Origin: Candidatus Accumulibacter proximus
GTDB lineage: Bacteria; Pseudomonadota; Gammaproteobacteria; Burkholderiales; Rhodocyclaceae
Length of the DNA stretch: 64,000 bases
Assembly (NCBI GenBank): GCA_016709675.1
Contig: JADJMH010000009.1
Span: 124,001-188,000 of the forward strand
Direction: 5' to 3'
The position numbers were made by a program, and so were the translations under genes. Below, in pieces: positions 25,563-33,081 of this stretch (its first letter is position 1; each line of letters opens with the position of its first letter). Below the pieces are notes generated by a model, which did not search any database, was not told the DNA's origin, and worked only from the letters and a program-made list of their open reading frames with translations.

Positions 25563-26783
25563 ATGCAAGTCCTCCAGCAGCAATTCAGCGTCAGTTACTC
25601 TTTCCCGGTCATCTTTGCCGAGGCTGTTTTTGACTTGCATAATCCTTTGCTGGCCGACGTAATCCGTCAGGGTGGCCACCCGCACAACCGCGCACTGGTT
25701 GTCATCGACAGCGAGGTCGTGCGCCTGACGCCGGATTTGCTGGGACGAATCAGCCAGTACGGTGAAGCGTATGGGTCGGTCATGTCTTTCGTCAGCCCGC
25801 CGTTCCAGATCCGTGGCGGTGAAATCTGCAAACATGAGCCGATCGAGGTGGAACGGATTCACGCCCTCGTCGAGCGGCACAAGATCTGCCGCCACTCGTT
25901 CATCATCGCCATCGGTGGCGGTGCCGTCCTGGACGTTGCCGGTTACGCCGCGGCGACTGCGCACCGGGGTGTACGGCTGATCCGCTTGCCGACCACCGTG
26001 CTGGCCCAGAACGATGCCGGCATCGGCGTCAAGAACGGCGTCAACGCTTTCGGCCGCAAGAACTTCCTCGGCACCTTTGCGCCGCCGTTCGCGGTCATCA
26101 ACGATGCCAGCTTCCTGCAGACGCTGTCCGAGCGTGATCTGCGCGCCGGCATTTCCGAAGCGGTCAAGGTGGCGCTGATCCGGGATCGCGATTTCTTCGA
26201 TTTTCTCTACGAGGAACGTGCCAACCTGGCGCGCTTCGCGCCGGCGGCGATGCAGAAAATGATCGTCCGCTGCGCCGAACTGCATCTCGAGCACATCGGC
26301 CACGGTGGTGATGCCTTCGAGACCGGTTCGTCGCGGCCGCTGGACTTCGGCCACTGGCTCGCTCACCGCCTGGAGGAATTGTCGGCCAGCGAAGTCAAGC
26401 ACGGCGAAGCAGTTGCCATTGGCATCGCTCTCGACTCGCTGTATTCCCAGCATCTTGGCATCCTCGGCGAGATCGACCTGCATCGGATTCTGACGCTGCT
26501 GGACACCCTGGGCTTTGCACTCAGCCATCCGGCGCTGTCCTGGCTCGATGTCGAGAAAGCGCTCTGCGAGTTCCGCGAACATCTTGGTGGCGTTCTCTCG
26601 ATCCCCCTCCTCGAGGGGATCGGCCGGAAGGTGGAGGCGCACGCAATCGACATCCCGCTGATGAAGCGCTGCATCACGCTGCTGGGCGAGCGCGCTGCCG
26701 GCAAGGCGGCTCTTGGCGTCAGGCAGACCGTCCCGGCGAACGCGTTCGGTCAGACGTATCATGCGCGCGCGCTTTCCTCGTAG
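25563..26783 (+). CDS. eboD: 3-dehydroquinate-synthase-like protein, EboD type
   Basis: A 406-residue AroB-superfamily protein. NAD-binding GGGAVLDVAGYAAA (~119-132), PTTVLAQNDAGIGVKNGVN, KNFLGTFAPP, and metal ligands in ELHLEHIG and KHGEAVAIGI are visible. It keeps the catalytic framework of sugar-phosphate cyclases. The chromosomal shikimate aroB is normally beside aroK, not here, so this is assigned to the ebo pathway whose other members lie at 6908-11171. The ATG at 25563 follows GGGGAAAG; a start at 25455 would add unlike residues. Confidence 0.85.
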   Translation: MQVLQQQFSVSYSFPVIFAEAVFDLHNPLLADVIRQGGHPHNRALVVIDSEVVRLTPDLLGRISQYGEAYGSVMSFVSPPFQIRGGEICKHEPIEVERIHALVERHKICRHSFIIAIGGGAVLDVAGYAAATAHRGVRLIRLPTTVLAQNDAGIGVKNGVNAFGRKNFLGTFAPPFAVINDASFLQTLSERDLRAGISEAVKVALIRDRDFFDFLYEERANLARFAPAAMQKMIVRCAELHLEHIGHGGDAFETGSSRPLDFGHWLAHRLEELSASEVKHGEAVAIGIALDSLYSQHLGILGEIDLHRILTLLDTLGFALSHPALSWLDVEKALCEFREHLGGVLSIPLLEGIGRKVEAHAIDIPLMKRCITLLGERAAGKAALGVRQTVPANAFGQTYHARALSS

Positions 26784-26964
26784 GAACTGCCGGCAGGCCG
26801 GTTGAAGGCGGCTGCCGGCACGCTGCCAGGGATGCCGGGCAAAGCAGCGCGCTTTCGGGTCAGCCAGTGCGCAGATCCCGCCGGGAACTTCGCAGCCGCG
26901 CCGTGACGCTGCGAAAGATTTGCTAAATCAGCATTGGGACAAGCTCGCCCTTGCTCCAAGGGCC

Positions 26965-26970
26965 TATAAT
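26965..26970 (+). promoter_or_regulatory. Possible -10 box of the secretion operon
   Basis: TATAAT in the 270-bp gap before the pseudopilin gene. No good -35 box lies at 16-18 bp, so this is only a candidate. Confidence 0.3.
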
Positions 26971-27054
26971 GCCGGCCATCGAATCACCAGACGATGCGCC
27001 ATCTGCCGGCAGTTCTGCCGGTATCAGCACGGGACAAATGCAGTGAACAGATCG

Positions 27055-27543
27055 ATGAACAGAGACTTGTGGACTGTCGGGCGGAAAGATGGGTCAGCGG
27101 TCGGGCGCGCGGGTCGCCCGGCTGGCGCTGACCGACGGCGCCGTACCGGCGGCTTCACGCTGCTCGAGCTGCTGGTGGTGGTGACGATCATCGGCCTGCT
27201 GGCAGCCTACGTCGGCCCGAAGTACTTCTCGCAGTTGGGCAAATCGGAGCAGGGGGTGGCCAAGGCGCAGATCGAAGCCTTTGCCCGTGCGCTCGACACC
27301 TATCGGCTCGACGTCGGTTTTTATCCGACCACCGAAGAGGGCCTCAACGCGCTGCTGACCAGGCCGGCCACTGCCGCCAAGTGGAACGGGCCGTATCTGC
27401 AGAAGGCCGTGCCGCTGGATCCCTGGGGCCGGGCGTACGTGTATCGCGCACCAGGCGCCAACGGCGACTTCGACATCAGCTCCTACGGCAAGGATGGCCA
27501 GCCCGGTGGCACCGGCGATGCGGCCGACGTCAGCAATCAATGA
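27055..27543 (+). CDS. gspG: Type II secretion major pseudopilin, GspG-like
   Basis: A ~162-residue pseudopilin with a long, basic leader and the prepilin peptidase site RTGG/FTLLELLVVVTIIGLLAAYV, followed by the GspG-type C-terminal domain (RLDVGFYPTTEEGLNALLTRP, GPYLQKAVPLDPWGRAYVYR, DISSYGKDGQPGG). The start is uncertain: ATG at 27055 or GTG at 27043 both give an unusually long leader (~36 residues). First of eleven plus-strand genes encoding an envelope-spanning secretion machine. Confidence 0.9.
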   Translation: MNRDLWTVGRKDGSAVGRAGRPAGADRRRRTGGFTLLELLVVVTIIGLLAAYVGPKYFSQLGKSEQGVAKAQIEAFARALDTYRLDVGFYPTTEEGLNALLTRPATAAKWNGPYLQKAVPLDPWGRAYVYRAPGANGDFDISSYGKDGQPGGTGDAADVSNQ

Positions 27544-27561
27544 CCGTGCGCTGGATCTGTC

Positions 27562-28764
27562 ATGCGCTTTGAAGTTCGTGCCCTGTCTGCCGACAACCTG
27601 ATCGAGACGCACAGCGTCGAGGCCTCGGATGCGGGGGAAGCGGGCAGGCTGCTCGAGCAGAAGCGACTGCAACCGTTGTCGATCAAGGCCGCCCGCGGGT
27701 CGGCCAGCCAGTCGGCAGCGTTTCCTGGTCGCAGCAACAAGTCGTTCTCGCTGCTGTTGTTCAGCGCCGAACTGCTGGCGCTGCTGGAAGCCGGACTGAG
27801 TCTGGTCGAGGCCTTCGAGGCGCTGCTCGAGAAGGAGTCCTCGCCGACCTCGCGTTCGGTGCTCGAGCGCCTGATGCGCGACCTGCGCGAGGGCCTGCGT
27901 TTTTCCGCCGCGCTGGCGCGGCAGGCCGACGTCTTCCCGCCGCTCTACGTCGGCATCGTCAGGGCCGCCGAGGGGACCAGTGACCTGCCGCGCGCCCTGT
28001 CGCGCTACATCGACTACCAGACGCGGCTCGAAACGGTGCGCAACCGGGTGGTCAGTGCCGCGATCTACCCGATCATCCTGTTGGTCGTCGGCTGCGGCGT
28101 GACCTTGTTTCTGATGGGCTACGTCGTACCGCGCTTCGCCGGGGTGTATCAGGGCAGCGGCCGTTCGTTGCCCTGGCTGTCGCAGTTGCTGCTCGACTGG
28201 GGTCAGTTCGTTGGCCAGCATACCGACACCGTGTTCACCTCCGTGCTGCTGCTCGCGCTGGCCGCCGCTTACTGGCTGCGGCGCTTCATTCGCAGCGGCC
28301 GCTGGATCGTCTTCCTGACGCGGTTGCCCGGCATCGGCGAACGAGTCCGGATCATCGAGCTGTCGCGCCTGTACCTGACCACCGGCATGCTGCTCGAAGG
28401 CGGCATCCCCATCCTCGCGGCGCTCGACATCGTCGGCCACACCGTCTCACCGAACACGCGCGCGGCACTGCTCGCTGCGCGCCGCAGCATTTCAGACGGC
28501 GGCACGCTGTCGCAGGGCTTTGAGACCAGCGGCCTGGCGACACCGATCGCCCTGCGCATGTTGCGCGTCGGCGAACGATCGGGGCAACTGGGGGCCATGC
28601 TGACCCGCTCGGCCTTGTTCTACGAAGGTGAGAGCTCGCGCTGGATCGAGCGCTTCACGAAGGTTTTCGAGCCGGTGCTGATGACGGCGATCGGCCTGCT
28701 GGTCGGCCTGATCGTGATCCTGCTGTACATGCCGATCTTCGACCTGGCGGGGACGCTGCAATGA
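27562..28764 (+). CDS. gspF: Type II secretion inner-membrane protein, GspF-like
   Basis: A 400-residue GspF/PilC platform protein: a cytoplasmic N-terminal domain ending in LLFSAELLALLEAGLSLVEAFEALLEKE, then three membrane helices, including YPIILLVVGCGVTLFLMGYVVPRF (~170-195) and VLMTAIGLLVGLIVILLYMPIF at the end. Two repeats of the T2SF domain are apparent. It overlaps gspE by 4 bp, consistent with assembly of the ATPase-platform complex. Confidence 0.93.
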   Translation: MRFEVRALSADNLIETHSVEASDAGEAGRLLEQKRLQPLSIKAARGSASQSAAFPGRSNKSFSLLLFSAELLALLEAGLSLVEAFEALLEKESSPTSRSVLERLMRDLREGLRFSAALARQADVFPPLYVGIVRAAEGTSDLPRALSRYIDYQTRLETVRNRVVSAAIYPIILLVVGCGVTLFLMGYVVPRFAGVYQGSGRSLPWLSQLLLDWGQFVGQHTDTVFTSVLLLALAAAYWLRRFIRSGRWIVFLTRLPGIGERVRIIELSRLYLTTGMLLEGGIPILAALDIVGHTVSPNTRAALLAARRSISDGGTLSQGFETSGLATPIALRMLRVGERSGQLGAMLTRSALFYEGESSRWIERFTKVFEPVLMTAIGLLVGLIVILLYMPIFDLAGTLQ

Positions 28765-30461
28765 ACGCCCCTGGCCTCGGCGTCCGTGAGACCTTCGATG
28801 ATGCACTCCTGCAGCAGGCCAGGCGTCTGGCGCTGGCATCGAAACGGCCGGTGGTCACCGAACTCGAGGCGCTGACCGGCATTGATCCGCGGCAGGTGGT
28901 GGACCATCTGGCGCAGCGTTTTCGCCTCGCGGTGATGGATACCACGGCGATGCTGGCCTGCGCGCCGGCGTTCGACCTGCTGCCGATGGTCAAGGCACAG
29001 ACGCGTGGTTGCGTGCTCCTGCGCTCGCCGCAGGCGCCAGCCGACGGTCAGATCGTCGGCGTCATTCCGGACCCCTTCGATACCGACAGCATGGTCTGGC
29101 TGAGCAGCCTGGCCGGCACACCGGTACACTATTGCCTGGCGCTGGCAGCGGACATCCAGGCCTACCTGTCAAAGCATGAGGAGTCGGTGCACGCGGTTCG
29201 TTCGCTGGTGCACGAGGCTGGCAGTGCGCCCGAGCGCCGCACGGCCGAGGTGCTCAGTTTCGCTTCGGTCAGCGAAGCCTCGAGCCCGGCGGTGAAGCTG
29301 GTCAACTCCACCGTTTATGACGCAGTCAAGGCTGCGGCGAGCGACATCCACCTCGAAAGCACGCCCAGCGGCATCGCCATCAAGTACCGTCTAGACGGCG
29401 TTCTCGATACGGTGGCGCAGATCAGCGGCGTGGCGCTCGCCGAGCAGGTGATTTCGCGCCTTAAGGTCCTTGCCGAACTCGATATCGCCGAGCGGCGGAC
29501 ACCGCAGGATGGCAGTTTCCGGGTCGAGGTGGCGGGGCGCGACATCGACCTGCGGGTCTCGATCATGCCGTGCATCCACGGCGAGGACGCGGTCGTGCGG
29601 ATCCTTGACAAGCGCGGCGTGATCGAGGCACATGGTTCGCTGACGCTGGATTCGCTGGGCTTCGATGAGCTGTCCCTGAAGGCATTGCGGCGGCTGGTCG
29701 AGGAACCCTACGGCATGCTGCTGGTCACCGGACCGACCGGTTCGGGCAAGACGACGACGCTCTACGGGGCGATTTCCGAGATCAACAACGGTCGCGACAA
29801 GATCATCACCATCGAAGACCCGGTCGAATACCAGTTGCCCGGCGTCCTGCAGATTCCGGTCAACGACAAGAAGGGGCTGACCTTCGCGCGCGGCCTGCGC
29901 TCGATCCTGCGTCACGACCCGGACAAGATCATGGTTGGCGAGATCCGCGACCGCGAAACCGCCGAAATCGCCGTCCAGTCGGCGTTGACCGGGCATCTGG
30001 TGCTGACCACGGTTCACGCCAACAACGTCTTTGACGTTTTCGGTCGTTTCACGCACATGGGCATCGACCCCTACGCCTTTGCCTCGGCGCTCAACGGCAT
30101 CTGGGCGCAGCGCCTGCTGCGCGTGAATTGCCAGCGCTGCGGTGAAGCCTATACGCCGAGCGACGCCGAGATCGAGCGCTTCCATCTGGACGGCGGTGAC
30201 CTGGCACGCTTTGCTTTCCGGCGCGGCAGCGGCTGCGGTGATTGCCGCGGCACCGGCTACCGAGGCCGCAAGGCGGTGGCCGAGATCCTGAACCTGAACG
30301 ATGAGTTGCGCGAACTGATCATCGAAAAGCGACCGATTCGGCAGTTGAAGGAAGTGGCCTACCGCAACGGCACCCGTAGCCTGACCGAAGCGGCCCTGCG
30401 CCTGGTGGCGCGGGGCGAGACCACGCTCGAAGAGTTGCGCCGTGTCACGCTCTCGGGCTAG
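28761..30461 (+). CDS. gspE: Type II secretion ATPase, GspE-like
   Basis: A 566-residue secretion ATPase: N-terminal GspE-N type domain (to ~150), then Walker A GPTGSGKTTTLYG (~321-333), Asp box IEDPVEYQLPG, Walker B KIMVGEIRDRETAE, His box LTGHLVLTTVHANN, and a zinc-binding cysteine pair-pair CQRC...CGDC (~457-495). All elements needed for ATP hydrolysis are present. It powers pseudopilus assembly through the GspF-like platform. Confidence 0.95.
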   Translation: MNAPGLGVRETFDDALLQQARRLALASKRPVVTELEALTGIDPRQVVDHLAQRFRLAVMDTTAMLACAPAFDLLPMVKAQTRGCVLLRSPQAPADGQIVGVIPDPFDTDSMVWLSSLAGTPVHYCLALAADIQAYLSKHEESVHAVRSLVHEAGSAPERRTAEVLSFASVSEASSPAVKLVNSTVYDAVKAAASDIHLESTPSGIAIKYRLDGVLDTVAQISGVALAEQVISRLKVLAELDIAERRTPQDGSFRVEVAGRDIDLRVSIMPCIHGEDAVVRILDKRGVIEAHGSLTLDSLGFDELSLKALRRLVEEPYGMLLVTGPTGSGKTTTLYGAISEINNGRDKIITIEDPVEYQLPGVLQIPVNDKKGLTFARGLRSILRHDPDKIMVGEIRDRETAEIAVQSALTGHLVLTTVHANNVFDVFGRFTHMGIDPYAFASALNGIWAQRLLRVNCQRCGEAYTPSDAEIERFHLDGGDLARFAFRRGSGCGDCRGTGYRGRKAVAEILNLNDELRELIIEKRPIRQLKEVAYRNGTRSLTEAALRLVARGETTLEELRRVTLSG

Positions 30462-31302
30462 GCGCCTGCTGCTTGGCGGCAGTGCCGGCAGCGTCGCCTT
30501 GCTGTCGGCGCCGATGATGCCGATGCCACCAACGGTTTCGACCAGCCTGGTCGAGACGCTCGTCGCGCTGCCGGTCGCCGCCGCGGGCAACGCTGCCGTG
30601 GCCAACCTGTGTGGCATCCTGCAGGGCCTTGAAGCTGGCGCGGCGGCACCGGCGCGCGGCAAGAGCGGCCTGACGGTGACGCTCGATGACGGAGTGGCGC
30701 GAAGTTTTGTCGTGACCCCGCCAAGCGGGGCACACGGCTTGCGCGAACTGCAGGCGTGTGCGGCGGCACGCTTTGCCGCGCTTTATGGCGAGTCGGCCGA
30801 GCAATGGCGACTCGCCGCCGACTGGCAGGTAACCGTTCCATTCGTTGCCTGTGCGCTGCCGCGGGAGCTCTTTGGCGCGATCGAGGAACTCACCGGGCGG
30901 CAGCAGTGGCGGCTGGACTCGCTGTGCCCGGCGCTGGTGCGGGTCTGGAACCGGGTGCAGCGGTCGATTCCGGCAGATGGCTGGCTGCTGGTCGGCTTCG
31001 GGCAGACGCTGACCGTCGTTCATACCTGCAGTGGTCAGGTGGCCGACCTGCGCACCCTGCACCTGCCGGGTGCGCCGGACTTCGCCGAACTTGAAATGCT
31101 GCTCGAGCAGGAGCGGCTGCGGACGCCGGTGCAGGGTGATGGGCGCTCGCCACAGGCGCTGTTGTGGGCCGGTGGCGCCGATTGGTTGCCAGCCGCGGCG
31201 ACGGTCGCCGGCCTCGCTTCGCGCGTCATTCGCCTGCCGGTGGTGGCCGGGCCCGGCGATCGCTCAGCCGGCTGGCAACTGGCGCTGGCCGGAGCGTCCT
31301 GA
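30442..31302 (+). CDS. PilM/GspL-like cytoplasmic component of the secretion system
   Basis: A 286-residue protein without clear membrane helices, ~100 residues shorter than PilM. By position (ATPase, then this, then PilN-, PilO- and PilP-like genes and the secretin) it corresponds to the actin-like PilM or the cytoplasmic half of GspL. I cannot see canonical ATP-binding motifs. It overlaps gspE by 20 bp and abuts the next gene at TGATG. Confidence 0.65.
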   Translation: MSRSRARRLLLGGSAGSVALLSAPMMPMPPTVSTSLVETLVALPVAAAGNAAVANLCGILQGLEAGAAAPARGKSGLTVTLDDGVARSFVVTPPSGAHGLRELQACAAARFAALYGESAEQWRLAADWQVTVPFVACALPRELFGAIEELTGRQQWRLDSLCPALVRVWNRVQRSIPADGWLLVGFGQTLTVVHTCSGQVADLRTLHLPGAPDFAELEMLLEQERLRTPVQGDGRSPQALLWAGGADWLPAAATVAGLASRVIRLPVVAGPGDRSAGWQLALAGAS

Positions 31303-31910
31303 TGCAGCGCCTGCGCATCGACTTCGTTCAGCCGCCGCTCTGGCGCCTGCCGGGTGTCGGGCGCGATCGGCAGATCCTGCTTGCCCTCAGCGCGCTGGCC
31401 GCGCTCGCCGGCGTGGTGCTCGCCTGGCACTGGCTCGATACGGCGCGCGAGATCGACGAAGCGAAGCAGGCGATCGCCGTTGGCCGCCAGGAACTGGTGC
31501 AGCGCACGCCGCCACCTGCGCCGCCGCTGCTGCTCTCGGAGCTGCAGGTCCGGGCGACCAACAGCGCCATCGCACAGCTCAATACCCCGTGGCCGGCGGT
31601 TCTCGACGGCTTCGAGCGCGTCGCGACGGGCGAAGTCGCCTTGCTGCAGATCGAGCCGGACCACCGCCGGGGTCTGGTGAAGGGCGTCGCCGAGGCGAAG
31701 AGCCATCAGCAGATGCTGCTCTACCTGGCGGTGCTCGGCGCGGTCGATCCTTTCGCTGGCGCGATGGTGAGAAAGCAGGAGGTCAACGAAAAGGATGCCA
31801 ACCGGCCACTCCGCTTCATGTTCGAGGCGCTGCTCGAAGAGCCCGCTATTGCCGACGCGCCTGCCATTCCCGACGCGGCGGCCAGTGTTCCGGGCGCGGA
31901 CGACGGATGA
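31302..31910 (+). CDS. PilN-like inner-membrane component
   Basis: A 202-residue bitopic protein: a short cytoplasmic N-terminus (MQRLRIDFVQPPLWRLPGVGRD), one membrane helix (QILLALSALAALAGVVLAWHWL, ~24-45), a coiled region (DTAREIDEAKQAIAVGRQEL) and a ferredoxin-like periplasmic domain. This is the PilN/GspL-C layout. The ATG at 31302 overlaps the stop of the previous gene, and the 3' end overlaps the PilO-like gene by 4 bp. Confidence 0.72.
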   Translation: MQRLRIDFVQPPLWRLPGVGRDRQILLALSALAALAGVVLAWHWLDTAREIDEAKQAIAVGRQELVQRTPPPAPPLLLSELQVRATNSAIAQLNTPWPAVLDGFERVATGEVALLQIEPDHRRGLVKGVAEAKSHQQMLLYLAVLGAVDPFAGAMVRKQEVNEKDANRPLRFMFEALLEEPAIADAPAIPDAAASVPGADDG

Positions 31911-32512
31911 ACGAGTTCAGGCTGAAAAGCGACCGCGTCCGGCTGGCGGCCGACATCTGGCTCCACCGGCATGGTCCATGGTGGCTGCTGCTCGCCGTCC
32001 TGGTCCTGCTGCTGCTTGCCCTCGCGCTGCTGGTGATACCGGGGCGGCAAGCGGAGCTGACCAGGCAGCAAGTAATCCTCGGCGACCTGCAGGCGCGGGC
32101 GAGCCAGCCGCCGCCGGTTGCCGCTGCGACATCGCCTTCCGCAGACAACTACCAGCACTTCCGTGCCAGCCTGGCCGACGAGGACCAGGTCCTGCCGACC
32201 CTGCAGGCCATTCTCGATGCGGCGGCCAGCCATCAGTTGAGCGCCACGCGTGCCGAGTACCTGCGCGGGCGAGATGCCAATGCACAGGCGGGAACCCTGC
32301 AGATGACCGTGCCGGTGAAAGGGCGTTACAACGATGTCCGGCAATGGGTCGAGGAAATCCTGGCGACGCACGCTTTTGTGGCGGTCAATGAGCTCGGTTT
32401 CAAGCGCGAGGACATCGGCGTGAACCAGATCGAGGCCAAGGTTCGCCTGACGATCTGGTACCGGCCGGCAGGTGCCGCCGGTGGGACAACGACCGTCTAT
32501 CTGGACCCATGA
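31907..32512 (+). CDS. PilO/GspM-like inner-membrane component
   Basis: A 201-residue bitopic protein: cytoplasmic N-terminus, helix LLLAVLVLLLLALALLVI (~27-44), a short coiled segment and a ferredoxin-like periplasmic domain (GTLQMTVPVKGRYNDVRQWVEEIL, LTIWYRPA). It would pair with the PilN-like protein in the inner-membrane ring. 4-bp overlaps on both sides show tight coupling. Confidence 0.72.
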   Translation: MNEFRLKSDRVRLAADIWLHRHGPWWLLLAVLVLLLLALALLVIPGRQAELTRQQVILGDLQARASQPPPVAAATSPSADNYQHFRASLADEDQVLPTLQAILDAAASHQLSATRAEYLRGRDANAQAGTLQMTVPVKGRYNDVRQWVEEILATHAFVAVNELGFKREDIGVNQIEAKVRLTIWYRPAGAAGGTTTVYLDP

Positions 32513-33081
32513 ACGCCCGTCGTCTGATCCTGCTGTCGCTGCTGATCGTGGCCATGTGGCTGGCGCTGTTTGGCGACAAGACGCCCTCCGAGCCGGCGAC
32601 CGGCGAGGTCGTCGAGGCGGCGGCACCGGCTGGCGGTCGCCCGGCCCGCGACGTATCATCACTGGCCGCGCGCGAGATCCGGCCGGCGCCTGAGGCCAGT
32701 GGCAAAGGTCGGCAGCCTGCCGAGCTTGCAGTGGCGGCCCTGATTCCCCGCGCCGAGTTGATCCCGGCGGCTGGCGAAGGCCAGGAGCATCCCGACCTGT
32801 TCCCTGCGCTGAGCTGGACGCCGCCGCCACCGCCGCCACCGTCAGCGGCCAAACCGCCACCGCCGATGGCGCCGCCGGTGCCTTTTGCCTACCTTGGCAA
32901 GAAATTCGAAGGCGGGCAATGGGAAGTCTATCTCGGACGCGGCGAACAGTTGTTGATCGTTCGCGAGGGCATGAAACTGGACGGCATCTATCAGGTCAAG
33001 AATATCAGCCCGCCGACGTTGACCCTGGTGTACCTGCCGCTGAAGCAGTCACAGACCATCTCGATCGGAGGAGCGCAATAG
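32509..33081 (+). CDS. GspC/PilP-like periplasmic linker protein
   Basis: A 190-residue protein with an N-terminal anchor (LILLSLLIVAMWLALF), a long Ala/Pro-rich linker with a polyproline run (~105-123), and a C-terminal HR-like domain (PFAYLGKKFEGGQWEVYLGRGEQLLIVREGMKLDGIYQV). The domain links the inner-membrane ring to the secretin in GspC and PilP. It ends one base into the secretin start codon. Confidence 0.75.
   Translation: MNARRLILLSLLIVAMWLALFGDKTPSEPATGEVVEAAAPAGGRPARDVSSLAAREIRPAPEASGKGRQPAELAVAALIPRAELIPAAGEGQEHPDLFPALSWTPPPPPPPSAAKPPPPMAPPVPFAYLGKKFEGGQWEVYLGRGEQLLIVREGMKLDGIYQVKNISPPTLTLVYLPLKQSQTISIGGAQ

Noticed and set aside
25433..25636. Possible leader peptide (MIRVNLLVGRGAAVYQ...) ahead of eboD
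   Set aside because: It overlaps the eboD start in another frame, lacks a ribosome site and shows no leader-peptide features.
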